Source: Vicugna pacos (lineage: Eukaryota; Chordata; Mammalia; Artiodactyla; Camelidae). From it: a stretch of 64,000 bases of DNA. Shown in pieces: positions 13,301-28,300 of this stretch. The translations under genes and the position numbers were made by a program. Below the pieces are notes generated by a model. The model saw nothing but the letters and a program-made list of their open reading frames with translations. It did no database searches and had not been told where the DNA came from. The stretch is from positions 3,410,001 to 3,474,000 of the forward strand of contig NC_133018.1 of the NCBI RefSeq assembly GCF_048564905.1, in the 5' to 3' direction. The first letter of the stretch is position 1; each line of letters opens with the position of its first letter.

Positions 13301-16300
13301 CACTTCTTCCTCTGGGGTTTCCCTGACCATGCAGGTCAGTTAAACCCCATAAACCATACAGGAAGACAGGCCTGTCACGAACTCTCAGAGGGGACTCCTG
13401 CCTTCCTCCTGGAACCCCAGCTGAGGCTCTTTCCCGTTGTTTCTCCCTGCTGCTGGGCAGATTTCCCCTAGTCTACCTCCCACTGAGGCTCCAGCCTTGC
13501 AGGAACCCAAGTTCTACACGGAGGGGTCCCTCTTCACCGCACACGAACTTGAGGACTTTCTCCCATTCTCATCTGGCCGTAAAAGCCCAAGCCACTGAAA
13601 GACATGCTTGGTAAACACTGCCTGTGCACTGTCCCTGTCAGGTCAGCCTGGCTCTCCTGACTACAATCTGCGCTTTGTCTTCATCCTCTGGAGACTTTTA
13701 CCCTTCCTTACGAGCTTCTCAGTGACTACAATGGGTGTTAGTTATATTTCACCCAGCATTCCTTGGAGCTCTGTGCTGGGAGGCAGCTCAGGAATCCAGT
13801 TTACCCACTGTCACAAGTGGAAGTCCGAGGGCAAGTTTTAAAGCTATGGTTATAGAAGACACTGAAATACATAGGACTTCTCCTGTCTTCGAGGTGAAGT
13901 AGCAGAATCACACACGTAACTAGCAGAAAGGAAAGACTACAGATGGGAACACTGGCTGCATCGCAGAGGACCCCACCTGCTCTCCTGCTCCTCCGCACAG
14001 TGAGCTCCAGGGCCCTGCTGTGTGCACGCCCGGCCCACGCTCCTCCCGGCTGCACAGTGGCCCTCAGGGCGGCCCCCCTCAGCTGCCCACCGCAGAGTAA
14101 CCCCCGCAACCAACGCTGCGATCCAGGTCCCTTGTGAGCCTCAATGAGGATTTTCTGGCCATAGAGTCAACATACTTGCCAGGTCACCCTCTAGAACAGG
14201 CCGTAACCAGGCCACATGCTGACCAGAAGCGCACGAGGGCGCCGAAACACACACGTCCTTCCCGACACTTGGCATGTCAAGCTGTCTCGTGTTTGCCAGT
14301 CTCATTGTGGTTTTAAACTGCACTTCCCTGATAACTCTGGGTGATAGGCTCGTTAGCATTTATGTTTGTTTGAACTTCCTTTCCTGTAAGTTGCCTGTCC
14401 CAAGATCTTTTGCCTGTATTTCTATCACAGTTCCTTTTTCTTATGGGTTTGCTATTAGTCTCCTGCTCATTATACACACTCGTAACAGTTTTCTCTAGTC
14501 TTGTCGTCCATCAACTTTGTCCACAGTGTTCTTGGTTAAAAAAGCCTTATGTATATGTAATGGGATCAACTAGACATGATTTACTGTACGACCCCTCATC
14601 TCAAAAGCATTCCCCAGCGTTACGTTCCCTTCATCGCACAGTTTTACTTTTCACATTTAAGTCTTTAATTCATCTGAAGTCCACCTTTGTGTAAGTGTTA
14701 GGTAGGGAGGAAATTCTACTACTCTGAATAGTGAGCTGGGTTTTCTAACATCATGAAAGAGTAAGTATCTCCCCCGTGGTTTGTGGAGCCTCCTGAACAT
14801 ATATTAACCTCCTACAAGTACATGAGTCTGTCTCTGAGCTCCTTATTATGTTCCATTAGTCTATATGTCCATTCTTGAAAATTTCAAACTGTTTGTATTT
14901 TTGTCAATGTTTAAATATCTGGTCGGGCAAGTTCTCCCCCTTTGTTCTTCATTTTCAGACTTGGGTTAGCTATTTGTTGTGGCACTTTCTCCTCCCTCAA
15001 GATGCTGAAAATCCCGTTCCTTGTAACATAACCCAGGAGAGCACACTGTAGCACCTTATGGAGGCATGTGCCATGTAACCACCATCCAAACCAAGAGATG
15101 CAACGGCACCCAGAAGCCTCTCTCCCTCTTTTTAAAACTGAGGTGGAGTTCACGTAACATATAATTAACCATTTTAAAGTGAACAATTCGGCAGCATTTA
15201 GCGCATTCCCAAGGTTGTACAGCCTCCTGTCTTTGGTGCCAGAACTCCTCCATCACCCCAGAAGAGCACCCAGACCCAGGAAGCAGGCACTCTCCTCTGC
15301 CCTCTCCCCCGAGGGGGTGGGGGGAGGAGCACTGATCAGACCTCCGTCTCCATGGATTTGCCTGTTCTGCGTATTTCACATCAAAGGAATCACACGATAG
15401 GTGACCTCTCGTGCCTGGCTTCTCTTCACTTGGTATAATGTTTTCAAGATTCACCCAAGCTGTAGCACATATAGGTACTTCATTCCTGTTTATGACTGAA
15501 TAATAGTCCAACCCATGGATACACATTTTGTTTATTTATTCATTCGTGGGTCGGTTCCACTTTTTGGTGATTGTGACTAATGCTGTTACCTGTGCCCCTT
15601 GTTAACCTCAACCTTTTCCCTTGCTTCAGAAACGACTGCTTTAATGACTGTTTTATTTCTTCCTTGCTTTTCTTTATAATTTTTGCTACTTAATTGTGTG
15701 TACCTAAGCACCACAACCGAGCCCTGCCTGTGTTACACCTTCTTGGAACGTGACTGTGCCGCACTGAGCGTTGTGTTCAGCTGCCTCCGTCTTGGCTTCC
15801 TGCTTTGAAGACCCGTCCACACCATGGTGCGCAGCTGCACTTCCTTTTTATTTCTACTCTGCCTTTCCACTGCATGAGTATCTCACAATTTAATGATCTA
15901 TCGTTGATAGAAAGCCACATAATTTTTGGAATAAGCTTGAGTCCTTAAAAAAAAACTAACTGAAATACTGACAACGACATTTAATTTCTAGACTAAATTT
16001 GAGAGAACTGACATATTTTTCATGTGCAAAAAACTGTGCTTTTTAGACAGTGAGAGGGAAGAAGAATGCAAATAGCTGTGTTGTTACAGATGGGACTGTG
16101 GGACAGAGCTCGGTCTAGCGTCACTCAGGCACCAGGCGGACAGGAAGGTAAACCTGCCCGGCTTCAGAGACCATGGTGGACCCCCACCCCAGCGCAGGCA
16201 CGTCAGTGCAGGGGGTCTGGTTAGTTACCTGATTGGCGCACCAGTAGTACAAGGAGAGGGTGGAGGCACCAAAGACGATCCCAGGCCAGGGGAAGTCTCC

Positions 16301-19300
16301 AGTGATGGGATCTCGGAATATATGGAAAGAATCCTGGCGAGGGGTCAAGCATTCCAGCTGGACAGTCCAGTTTCCTTCATGGGTCAGGTTTGGCTTAGCA
16401 TCCATGTACTTACGCTGTAGCTCCTGGTATCCTCCTACCTCCTGAAAGGCTTAAGAACACCACACAGTTTACCAGTCAGTACCTTAAATTGTACAGCAAC
16501 ACTTGTCAGAAGAACCAAGGTTGCAAAGTAAGATGAGTCTGCCTGGTGGGGTCTAACACAATGGCTGACAAAGAGCCAGACTGTACACCATCCCCTAAGA
16601 CACCATCCCCTCCAAAGAAATGGAAGAGGACAGTGGACACTGGTGGTCCTGTGCCCTCACCCCCTCCTGCTTCTGGCAGCAGAACCCCTCTTTCTGGCTG
16701 CACTCCATCCTACGTGCTTAGGGGGGCCTCATCAAACTGCCTACCATTCACCCTGGTACGTGACCCAGGCCTGGTCAATGTTCCCTGTCCCCTGGGTAAC
16801 AAGGATGTCACAGGAATGGACTGGAGACCCAAGCTCGGCTAATCAGAACTTATCCCAGGATTCTTCTGCTTAAGGCACCAAAAAAGCCTGCTTCCTTGCT
16901 GTGGGTTCTCAGCCAGCATGGCAGTTTGAAGCTCTTTTGCTGACCTAGTTCCTGCAGAAGCCTGGATCGATATATGCCCGAAAGTGAGATGCCCCTGGTA
17001 GAATTTTCAGTTATGAGTACCACGGAAGTACTTATTTGCTTATACTAGTTTTGAACTAAAGACCCATCACAAGTTATTCAAAGAATCACAAGTAAATCAG
17101 AAATTAATATTCATTTTCCTGCAATGTCAGCAAAACACTTATGAAACTTCATATTTGGAATTTCCTTCAGAGCCTATTAATTTCTCCCTCAATATCCTAA
17201 GTGGTATAAAGTCTTAATATTAAAGAAAAATATTTTTTAAAGGCACTAAGACACTCATAATTTCACCTACTTAACTGAAAAAAACCCTTTTATTTTGGCG
17301 TATTAAACCACATTCTTTTGACACAGACTCAATTTTGAAAAGGGGTCAGAATCACTTGGAGTCAAGACTAGTCAATGAAAAGACACTGAGTGACTATAAA
17401 ATGAATAAGACACCTCATGGCACTTCTAAAAATGAACTCCATGTGGGATTTGTTAAAGGTGAACTATAAAACCACAAAGTTACTAGAAGAAAACAGGAGA
17501 GCGTCTTTATGAACTTGGGTTAGGGAGTAGTACATTCTTAAACAAGATACAAAAAGGAAAAGGAAGGTTGATAAACTTGACCTCAAAAGTTTAAATTTGT
17601 ATGACTGAAATCAACTTAAAATTTGTTAGACTGAAAGAGGAGATTTGCATCATGTACAAAGGACTCACACATCAAGAGCCAAGGGAAACTGCCAGAGGGA
17701 AATACGGCAGAGAATATGAACATGGAATTCACAAACAGGAGACACAAACGGCCACTAAGTGTATGAAAAGATGCTCAACCTCACTGGCACCTGGAAACTT
17801 CAAATTGAAACAAAAATGAGATACTTTTTTTTCCCTTCACCTATTAGTCATATTTCTAAAAAGTCTTAAAACATCAAGCGTTGGCTGAGAGGTTAGAAAA
17901 CACATTTTCTCATACATTTCTGATAAAATGAGTTAAAACAGCCACTTTGGAGAGGGATTTGACTATCTCTTGACAAATCCAGGAGTGCAACATTGAGTTA
18001 ACATTCAAAACCAAGTCAATGTAATTTACTGTGTTAAAAAAAAAAAACAAGAAAAACAATATATTCAGCTCAGTAGGTGTGGAAAAAACATTTGATACAA
18101 TTCAAAACCTGCTCACGATAAACAATCTTAGCAAACTAGGAACAGATAGGAACTACGTTAGTATGACAGAAAGTACCTACAGGAAATATTTTATTTAATC
18201 AAATATTCTCCTTTAAATTGGGAATGAGACAAGGATGCCTGAGGCCCCTACTTCAACACTGTACTAGAGGTCCTGGCCAGTGTAACAAGGCAAGAAAAAG
18301 AAACAAAAGGCATAAAGTTTGGAAAGGAAGGCAACAAAGACAACTTCCTGACCTGGGTTCTGGCTGCCAGGGTGTATTCACTTTGTGGTACTTCATCCAG
18401 CTGCACTTTGACTTGTGTGTTCTTTAATAAAAAGTTTATTACAAATACAAAAACAGAGAAGATGCAATAGATCTCTATTTGCTGATATAGAAATTTGCCT
18501 AAGATAGAGTTTCAGTGGGAGAAAAACAGGCTGCAAAATGTTCTGATTCACAGATAAAATAAATTGCACATGCAAACCTCATTTTATTGTGTTTTGCTTT
18601 ACTGCACCTTGCAGATACTGTGTTTCTGTTTTTGTTTTTGTTTTTACAAACTGAAGGTTTGTGGCAACCCTGCTTTGAGCAGGTCCATCGGTGCCATTTT
18701 CCCAACAGCATTATTTTTAAATCATGTACCTTGCTTTTGGACATAATGCTATTTATTGCACACTTAGCAGACTACAGCATAGTATAAACTCAACCTTTAT
18801 GTGCACTGGGAAACCTAAGCATTCATGTGACTTACTCTGTTGTGACATTTGCTCCACTGCTGTGGTCTGGAACCAGACCCATAGCATCTCCAAGGTCGGC
18901 CAGTACGTATGAAGGGCATCTCTGGAAGGGTATGCGCAAAACCTATGATATTGAGTGTCTCTGGGGACTCGAACTGAGAAACTAAGGGTGATGAGTATTT
19001 CAATCTGCACCCTTTTTTGGGTTTACATTGTGTATGTATTACCTAAAAATTGTATATAAAAAAAATTGTATTTGCATGGGTTCCCACAATGACTAGTTTG
19101 AAGGCAACATTCATTTGAATGTATAAGTTTACATATATTTTTAAAAGAAAACGACCCCCTCCCAATACTTTACTTATCAAAAGAACTAGTGCAAATATCC
19201 TGATTTAAAAAAAACCCATTAAACTTCTCAGAAAATGTCTTAGTCTATGCAGGCTGTTCTAATGGAATGCCATGGGCTAGGTGGCTTATAAACTACAAAT

Positions 19301-22300
19301 ATTTACTTCCCAGTTCTGGAGGCTGGGAAGGCCAAGGCCACGGTGCGGGCTGACTGGCTGGTGGCCACGGTCTCACTGTGTCCTCACATGGTGGCAGGGC
19401 CAGGGAGCTCCTGGGGTCTCCTTTATAAGGCCACTAATGCCATTCATGAAGGTTCTTCCCTCATGACCTAATCACTTCCCAAAGGCCCCAGCTCCTAATA
19501 CCGTCACACTGGGGGTTAGGATTTCAACTTATGAGTTTGGAGGGATACAAACATTCAGTCTGTAACAGTAAACAATATGTAATTATTTAAGATACTAATT
19601 GATAACATTAAATGGAATATTCCACCTGCTCCTAAAACTTAACTGGATGTCATTCTCAAGAATTGGGATGGTCTTGGCAGGTTTTAATAAAGTTGATAAA
19701 CTTAACATGCAGCATGCACGTAAACACAATGGCTTAGCTTGCTTTGTAGTTTATACTTTTGTCACTCAGATTAGTCATTGCTTCCCAGCTCATTTAAAAA
19801 TTCCTTGGCTTATGCCTGAGGTGTACAATGTGTCCCAGCAGCACAGCACGGAGTGCACTCCATGGAGCACTGGTGCCGACTGGATGGTGAGACCGGGGTA
19901 TGTGGTTCTGTGCGCGTCTATCTGTCCTCACTCCATGGGCTCGGCAGTGTGCTCTATGGAATCATAATCCTTCCAACGCTGCAATAATTTTTCAGTACCT
20001 GAGCTAAGAGCTTTTCTTTCTAGATTATCTGCAAGACCAATCTCTGACCCGTGGAACAGTGGGTACTGCCAACCTCACTGAGTTACTCCCAGCTAGTGGA
20101 GGGAAACCTTCACCCTAGGGAGAGGGGACTTATCACTGCAGGGACGGTAACATGCAAGCCTGCACACTGGGGGCTTTGACGTTAGAGACCAGGCTCTGAG
20201 TCCTCTGCTTGGTGTGCTTCGTGAACAAGTTACTTAGCTGAGGAATTCAGCTTCCTTATCAGTAAAATAAGGATAATAAAAGTGGTTATGCCTTCTGGTG
20301 AGTGTGATGATTAAATAAGGCCATACAGATAAATGCCTAAGGGTACCTGATTCTCGTTACTACTCAGTACGCGCCTACCACTCGCATCACAAAGCACGTG
20401 TGTAAAGGATACAGCAGCTCTGGTTGGTAAGAAGTTTTGGACCTGGGGGCATGATTTATTTATGTGACACAACATACCATCAAGATATGTACCATCAAGA
20501 AAAGTGTCAAGGTGTGTGGCAGTGATTTACTTACCGTAGCCCATCAATAAGACTGAGCCCAGAACCACCACGCCAGTGTGTAGGACATCAGTATAGACCA
20601 CGGCTGCAAAACCACCTGAATAGGCAAGAGAAAGAGGAAGGAGAACCAGGCCTGACCCCACGGAAAGTGACTTCTGCAGGCCTGCCCCACACACTCGTCT
20701 CCCCCGTCCGCACGTCCACACCTCCGCCCTTCAATTCACTGGGTCTTAAACTGCCGATGCTCAGTCCCAGCTCGGCCTGTTTTCTCTCTTTAACGTCCTT
20801 CATGATCTGCTGGTGGATTCTTACCCTGCCTGTCTAACTCCCTATTTATCTCCCATTGTTTGGATGAATGAAAATCTGGTAGTTTTCTAAGTGAAAAAAA
20901 GTGTACAAGTCTTCCTTGACTTATGATGGGGTTACGTCCTGGCAAACCCACCATAAACTTAAAATATCATTAAGTCAAAAATGCATTGACTACACCTCAC
21001 CTATCCAGCATCATGGCTTAGCCAGGCCTGCCCTGAATGTGCTCAGAACACTCACATTAGCCTATGCTGGGCAAAGCCATCCCACACGGAGCCCGTCTTA
21101 TAATAACATGTTGACCGTCTCATGTTATTTACTCAATCTCACACTGAAAACTGGATGGCTGTCTGGGTCCAGGGTGGCTGTCACCTTGCGATGGGCGGCG
21201 GAGGGGGGCTGCGGCTGCTGCCCCTGCCCAGGACTACCGCGGCGTCATGCCACGTATCGTTAGCCCAAGAGAGAACCAATTAAAAACCGGAAGCATGGTT
21301 TCTCCTGAATATCTGCGGCTTTTGCACCATCATAGAGTCAAAAATCCTAAGTTGTTCCCGTGTAAGTCGGGGGACGTACCTGTCTCTCATCATAAAATCT
21401 CGGCTTGGGAGCAACAGGGAGCAGCATCCCTGGCCTTGAACTGCTGGATGTCAGCAGCACCCTCCAGCTGTGACGACCAAAAATGTCTCCAGGTGATTCC
21501 AAATGTCCCCTGGGCAGAACGCCCCCCCACTCCCCTGCATAAAGATCCACTGACTGCATGCACCGCACTGTCTGCCCTGGTTCTCCTGCACCTGGAAGAA
21601 CTGCCAGGGGCACCCACCAGCATCCAAGATGTGCAGTGGCTGGAACACACAAGGGACGAGGGCCCCACTCTCACAGCCTAGGCAGAGGCTCTCCAGGACA
21701 GAACTGTCTACGTAAAAGAGCCCCTCTGCTGGCCTGACCAGGTTACCAGGTAAGCAGGTAAGCAGGATGACCTGAAGTTGCCACCTCCCCTCATTCCCTC
21801 TCTGTGCTCCCGTTCCTTCACCGGCAGCCTGCAATGAAAGGCCTGCCCCGCCCTAAACACCATTACTGCCGGCCGGGCCAATCCCCTTGGAAAGCCCCGC
21901 AAGCCCGATACAATCTCCAGGGGTAGGACGCCACTCTGGCACCCCTGCCTTGATTATTTTCAAGGCCCTTTTGGGCCTCAGCAATGTGACTTACAGACTC
22001 AGGGGACATGTAAAAGCTGGAGACCTCTGCCTCAATGTCTTGCAGGACTCCGCTAAGAAGTAGAGCTGCAGTGTCAGTACAAACACCTGCGTGGCTGGAG
22101 TAACCTCACCTGTGACGGCATAAATGCCAGTAACCGTCAGCAAGACTACAGTGGCCAGGCACACATCCACGCCCAGCACCAGCCTCATGAACGTGGCGCC
22201 CATGCAGATCTCCACCTGGAAAGAGCACAGAGGCAGCTTGGCTGACAGTCATCCCATGGAAACACTGACCTCAGAGGCCATCTGCATGTCCACTCCATCC

Positions 22301-25300
22301 CTTGTGGACATGGGGTGAGGTCTACCCAGGTTCTTCTGGGTGGCAAGGCCGGGGCCCTGTCGAGTTCAGCGAAGTCAGCACCTTTAAGGCTTGAGTTAAC
22401 CCGATTAATCCAGTTAATGCAACTTAGCTCCTCCTGTCTGGAGCCTCAGAGTGGGGAGTGTGCTCAGAGGGTGAGCTGTCCCTGCCGCTTGCCAGTGGGA
22501 AGAGCAGAGGCGACGGCTCATCAGGCGCTGGCAAGCCTTCCCTGTTAAGGGACAGACAGTAAACGCCATAGGCTTGGTGAGACACAGACCATTTCTGGTT
22601 TTTAAGACCCTTTAAAACTGTAAAAACCCTTCTTAGCTGAAGGACTGTACAAAGCAGACCACCAGGCCGCCTGGCCCGGGGGCTGGGTTTGTTTTGCAGG
22701 CTTGGCCGACAGTGATGCTGAAGCACCTGCATTTGCTACTCCGGAGCTCACAGCCAGGGGCTCAATGGGCAGAGACTCCCCCGACACACCCACTTATGCA
22801 CCGAATGTTTTCTGAGCACCAGCCTTGCAGGTACTTGGCAGGGTTCAGAAGACACAGACTTCCCAAAACTCAGTCACCGTCTTCAAGCAGCTGACGTATA
22901 ATGAAGGAGAAAGACCACCAAATGGGTAATTTCCAGGCAGTGTGACAGCGACACTCACTCAGTCACTCAGAATGACACTTCACAAATGCCTCCTGCTCCA
23001 CATGTTCTCGGCACAGGGGGACTGTCGGCATGAGCCGGGCAAGGCCTCGGGCTCCAGCAGCTCGCACCGGAGTGGAGCAGACACTGACGGCAAGGGGATA
23101 GGTGACTTCTCTCATGTGGCGGCAAGTATTACACAGGAAGCAGAAACAGAGTAACAGAGCAGAGACTGACTGGGCACATCCATTGAGGTGACATCGGAAA
23201 AATCTGGGGGGAAGAACATTCCAGAGCACATATCAAGGGCTTCAAGTGGAACAGCTCACTGGAGTTGGGAAACAATCCTGTGAGTACAGGGGAGGTCACA
23301 GGGAGCCAAGGCTGGAGGCAGGGCCAGGACGGACAGTCTCACAGGTCGTAACAAGGGGCTCAGGTCTCTTGTAGGGGTGGTGGCAATGCCTGGACTGTTT
23401 TAAGCAGGGGAGTGACAACACCTAATGACATGACACGGGTAAGCCCAAGGTTCTCTGGGAATACAGAGGAGGGGCCTGTAACCAGGCTTGGGAAGCAAAG
23501 AAGATGCCTCTGCCTTTCATTCTATGTATTATTAAGCTATTTTCTCTCCACTTTAGCTTAGACCACAGAGGCCAGCAAGTAACTCATGGGGCCCTGGAAT
23601 GAACTGCTGGGACAGATCTAGCTTAGCCCTGCCTACTGATTTGGTCTGCTGTTTGTTTTTCATCCTTGGGCTGGCGTTCACACAGCTCACCAAGATCTTA
23701 CTGAAGATATAGATGATTAAGTACAGAACAGCGAGGAGCATCTGGATCCGGCAGCTACCAAACCTCTTCCTCAAGTATCTGGGCAACGTCACTACCTGTA
23801 GGAGCAACAAGAGAAGTCACCATCAGACAGAGTGCTCACAGGGACTGGTTGTCACAGAGACGCAGCCAATCAGGGCAGCGGCCCAGGTACAAGATGCAGA
23901 GTCACCTACTCCAGCTTTGCGTTACTTGGACACATGTTAAGACAGGAGAAATAAGAAAGGAGAGGCAACAGTGCCGTCTTCAAGAAGCTTGGAACCTAGC
24001 TTCCTATTCGATCTCTGGAAAGCAGAAGGAAATCCGGCTAAGTATGTCTAATGATGACAAATCACTTTCATAAAATAATTGTACAGCAAAATCAAATGCT
24101 TTACCACATATGACAAATATACCAAGGGCTCAAGGATGACAGGACTCCACAGCTCTGGGACCTGGTCCCCTGTGCCAACGTCGCCCGTGTGAGAGAGCTC
24201 CTGCCCCAAACAGCCCACTCAGGCAGTGCACCCGGCGGGGGGCAGGCCCTCCTTGCTCATAAGCTGCCTGGACCCGAGCACAGTGATGGGCTCACAGAGG
24301 TGGATAAATCATAGTGAATAGCCCACCACCCAACCCGTCCCCACATCCTCCTGCGCTCTTGCCCCCTTCCTCACACGTGCAAATTCCTCCTGCTGCACAG
24401 GGGCTGTGAGCCCTCTCCTAAACATCTACAGCTTTTATTCTTTTCAGCTCGTCTGGTTCTTAATCATATGCTGTGGTGACTTCCTCAGGCAGGCTCTGAA
24501 TCATTTCACACTCACCACTGGCATCAGTTTGCTAGCACTGCCGTCACTGACAACGGCAGACTGACAGAGGCTCACACAACAGCTCCGGAGCCTGGAAGTT
24601 CAAGGTGTCTGCAGGGCTGGGTCCCTCCGGGCTGTAAGAGAAGGCTGTGTGCGAGGCCTCCCCGGCTTGCTGATGGCCGAGCCCTCTCTGTGCCCGCCTG
24701 TTGCCTTCCCTCTGTACGGGTCTGTGTCTGGCCTCCTCCTCTCCCATACTGCATTAGGACTATTCTAACAACTTCATTTTACCTTAATCCCTTCTTTAAA
24801 GACTTTATCTCAAAATACAGTCACAATCTGAGGCGTTTTTCCTGGGATCATGGCCTCACAATTGCAAGCATTAGATGGTTTGGCAAATAGGCCTTTCAGA
24901 ATTCTAATGTCCTCTCCACAAATATTTTAAAATTTTAACAGTTTTATGAGGCATAGGTTACACACAGTAAAATTATCTCATTTTAAGTGTAAAGTCTGAT
25001 AAGTTTGGGGAAATGTATACAGTTGTGTGACCACCACCACACTCAAGATATAAGGCATTTATTTCCCAGCCCCTCAGAATCCCCGAAGGCTTGTGGCCAA
25101 GACATTCACCGCCCTGGTCCTGGACACCAGCTGTCCCCAGACTTGCCTTTCCTGGAGCCGAAATCAACCCACCCCACGGAACGCTGGCCTAAGCCCTGCT
25201 TCCTTCTCCCCACACGGCCCCCGTGGTTCACCTGGAGCACCATGTGGCATGCTGTCTGCCACCCTCCTATCCTGTCCACACTGTTTCTGGGTGCACTGTT

Positions 25301-28300
25301 TTCAGCTGAAAGTGCTGTGAGCTTCGTGCACCAGTCTGTGTGAGGATGTGCGCTTCCACCTCCCACTTCTCTGGGGCGGGGTCAAGTGCCATAACCAGGA
25401 ACTGAGTGGCTGGGACCTCAGGTGTAACTGGATGAGAAACAGTCAACCTGTTGTCCAATGTGGACAGGTACGCATCCCAGGTGCCCCCCGGCCTCGCCAG
25501 CTCTTGGCAGAGCCAGTCTTTTTAGTCTCAGCCATTCTAGTGAGTGCGTATGGGATCTTATTTTAAGTAGCATTTTCCTAAAGATCAATGATAGTGAACA
25601 TCTTTTCATAGGATTATTTGTCATTTACATATTTACTTTCTTCAGTGAAATTTTTTTCCTATGATATAAGAGTTTCAAGAAATATATATATATGCATATA
25701 TTCAGGATATGTCTTTTAAAGATGTTCTACAAATACTCCTTCCTAGTCTCTAAGCTTGACTTTTCATTTTTTAAAAAACTTATTTATTTAAAAAAAATTC
25801 TTAGAGGGGTAATTAGGTTTATTTATTTATTTTTTTAATGGAGGGACTGGAGACTGAACCCAGGACCTCATGCATACTAAGCAAGCACTCTTACCACTGA
25901 GCTATGGCCTCCCTCAACTTTTCATTTTCTTAAAAATATCTTTCAAAGAGTTAAAGTTTAGAGTTTTACTTTGAAGTCCACTATATCAATTTCTTCCTTT
26001 ATGGTTTGTGCTTTTTGTGTCCTAAGAAATCTTCACCTGCTCAATCACTTCTTCTTCTTTTTTTTTGGGCAATAAGTTTTTTTTTTTTAATTAAAAAAAA
26101 AAAGACTGGCCTGCAAGCCTTCTGCTGAGAAATCTGCCGATAGCCATATGGGGGTCCCCTTGTATGTGAGGAATTCTTTTTCTTTTGCTGCTTTAAAATT
26201 TTTCTCTTTGATTGTAGACAGTTGTGTTATAATGTGTGTTGGAGAAGACAGTTTGGGGTTAAAATCTGGGGGAACCTATGAGCTTCATGATCTTGGATAT
26301 TCAAATCCGTCCTCAGATTTGGGAAGTTCTCAATCTTTAAATAAGCTTTCTGTCCTCTTCTCCTTCTGGGACTCCAACAATGTGTGGCTTGTTTCTGTCA
26401 GTGGTGTCCCACAGTTCATGCAGGCCTTCTTCAGTCTTTCTCGTTCTCTTTTCTTTGTTTTCCTCCGACTGGATCATTTTCGATGACCTAACTCTGAGTT
26501 CACAGAGTCTTTCTTCCTCTGTACAAAGTCTGATATCGATGCTCTCTATTGCATTTTTCATTTCATTCATTGTAATCTTCAGCTCCAGAATGTTTCTTTT
26601 TTGTTTCTGTTTCTCTGTTAAGCTTCTCATTTTGTTTGTGTATTGTTTTCCTGATTTCATTGTACTGTCTTTCTGTTTTCCTCTAGCCCACTGAGCTTCC
26701 TTCAAACTGAACTCTTTACCGGGCAAATCTCAGATACTCGTATCTCTGGGGTTGGTTACTGGAAAATTATTGAGTTCCTTTGGTGGTGTCATGTTTCCTT
26801 GACTTCTTATGTCCCTTGAAGTCCTGGGTTGCTGTGTCTGCATTTGAGGAAGCAGTTGTCGCCTCCAGTTTTCGCTGACTGGCTTTTGGAGAGAAATACC
26901 TTCCATCAGTCCTGCTAGGGATTCTGAGGCTTCTCAGACCTTTCCTGTGGACACACGCGCTTCATACTGCTTGTTCTGTCTCATGGGGGAAATCTTAGGG
27001 TCAAATGTCTTGATCCTACAAAGCCAGGCTGCGTGCTGACAGCCTCCGGTTTGCCTGCTTTCCCTAGGGCGGTCCTGAGTGCTCAAGTGCCTGTGCTTTC
27101 CCAGCCCCACAGAGTCCGGCTGGCTCTCTGCATGAGCTCACCAGCTCTCTGCCAGGGCTCAACACTGCCACCCTGGGTGGTAAGCAAAGGGAGCTGGCCA
27201 CGGGGTGGAGGGGAGTATGGGTGAGGCATGCAGAATGTTGGGGTGTCTGGGCCATTTGGGGAGATCTGCAGGTGAGGAGTCCCCAGCAGCTCACTGGCAG
27301 GCTTCCTAAAAGAGTCTGTGAGGGGTTAGGAGGATTTTTGTTCCTTTGATGCCATCTGAGAGCCCTGGGTGCTGTCCTCTCAACCACTCCCCCTTTTCCC
27401 TGGTCATGTAGCACCCCTCAGGATTCCAGATGGGTTAAGGAAGAAGTAGGTCTTCTTGGCAGCACCCTGCACAGCTAGAGCAGCTGGGCCCTCATCACCC
27501 GCTCTCCCTTTCCTCTGTGAGAGAACTCTCAGGCTGAGTCTCTCTTGGTGCCGAGCTGTGCCACCTCGGGGGCCGGGGGACGTGGGTAAAGGGAAACTAT
27601 CCCTATTACCCTCTTCAGTGTGCCCAGCCTTCGATTTTCCCCCTCCAGTGGCAAGCTAGAATGTCTCCACTGGACCTGTGTACCTCCACAAAGGCCCTCC
27701 CGTTCATGGGTGACTGTGTAAATCGGTGTTCTTTGGGGAGAGACAGAAAGCTCTTATTCCACCATGTTGATGACATCACCCCATGCGGCCCATGGACGGT
27801 GGGCCTGAATGGTTTATTCTCTGCTGTCCCCTTATCTCCTACATGCATTTCAGAATCAGCTTGTCAGGTTCCTCAGAATATCCTCTTTTGCATCTGGGGA
27901 GAACAAACACTTTTAGGCTGTTGTCTTCCAATCATTAACAGAGCTGTTTTCTTCATTTTTTTAGGTCTTATTTTTTAGTAAAGTTTTAGCATGTTTTCTA
28001 TAAAGCCTTAAGATGTGAACTCTTGAGTAAGGTCCAGAGTGAAACAGTGGGCAGTCCTGGCTTCTGTTGACCCAGTTGACTCAGAATGATGTTACTTCAG
28101 GCATTTCTTAGGATTCAGGGAAGTTGGTACAGGGATCAAAAGGCAGAAGTTCAACTTGTCCTCCAGGATGATTGTATGTACATATGCAACATTTGTAAGA
28201 AAAAACATTGTAGAGAAGAGTAACTGATAATAGAGAAATAGAGACTCACCCCAGTCCTAGTGTAAATAGGAGAAACTATCCAGCCAAGAAGACAGAGCAT

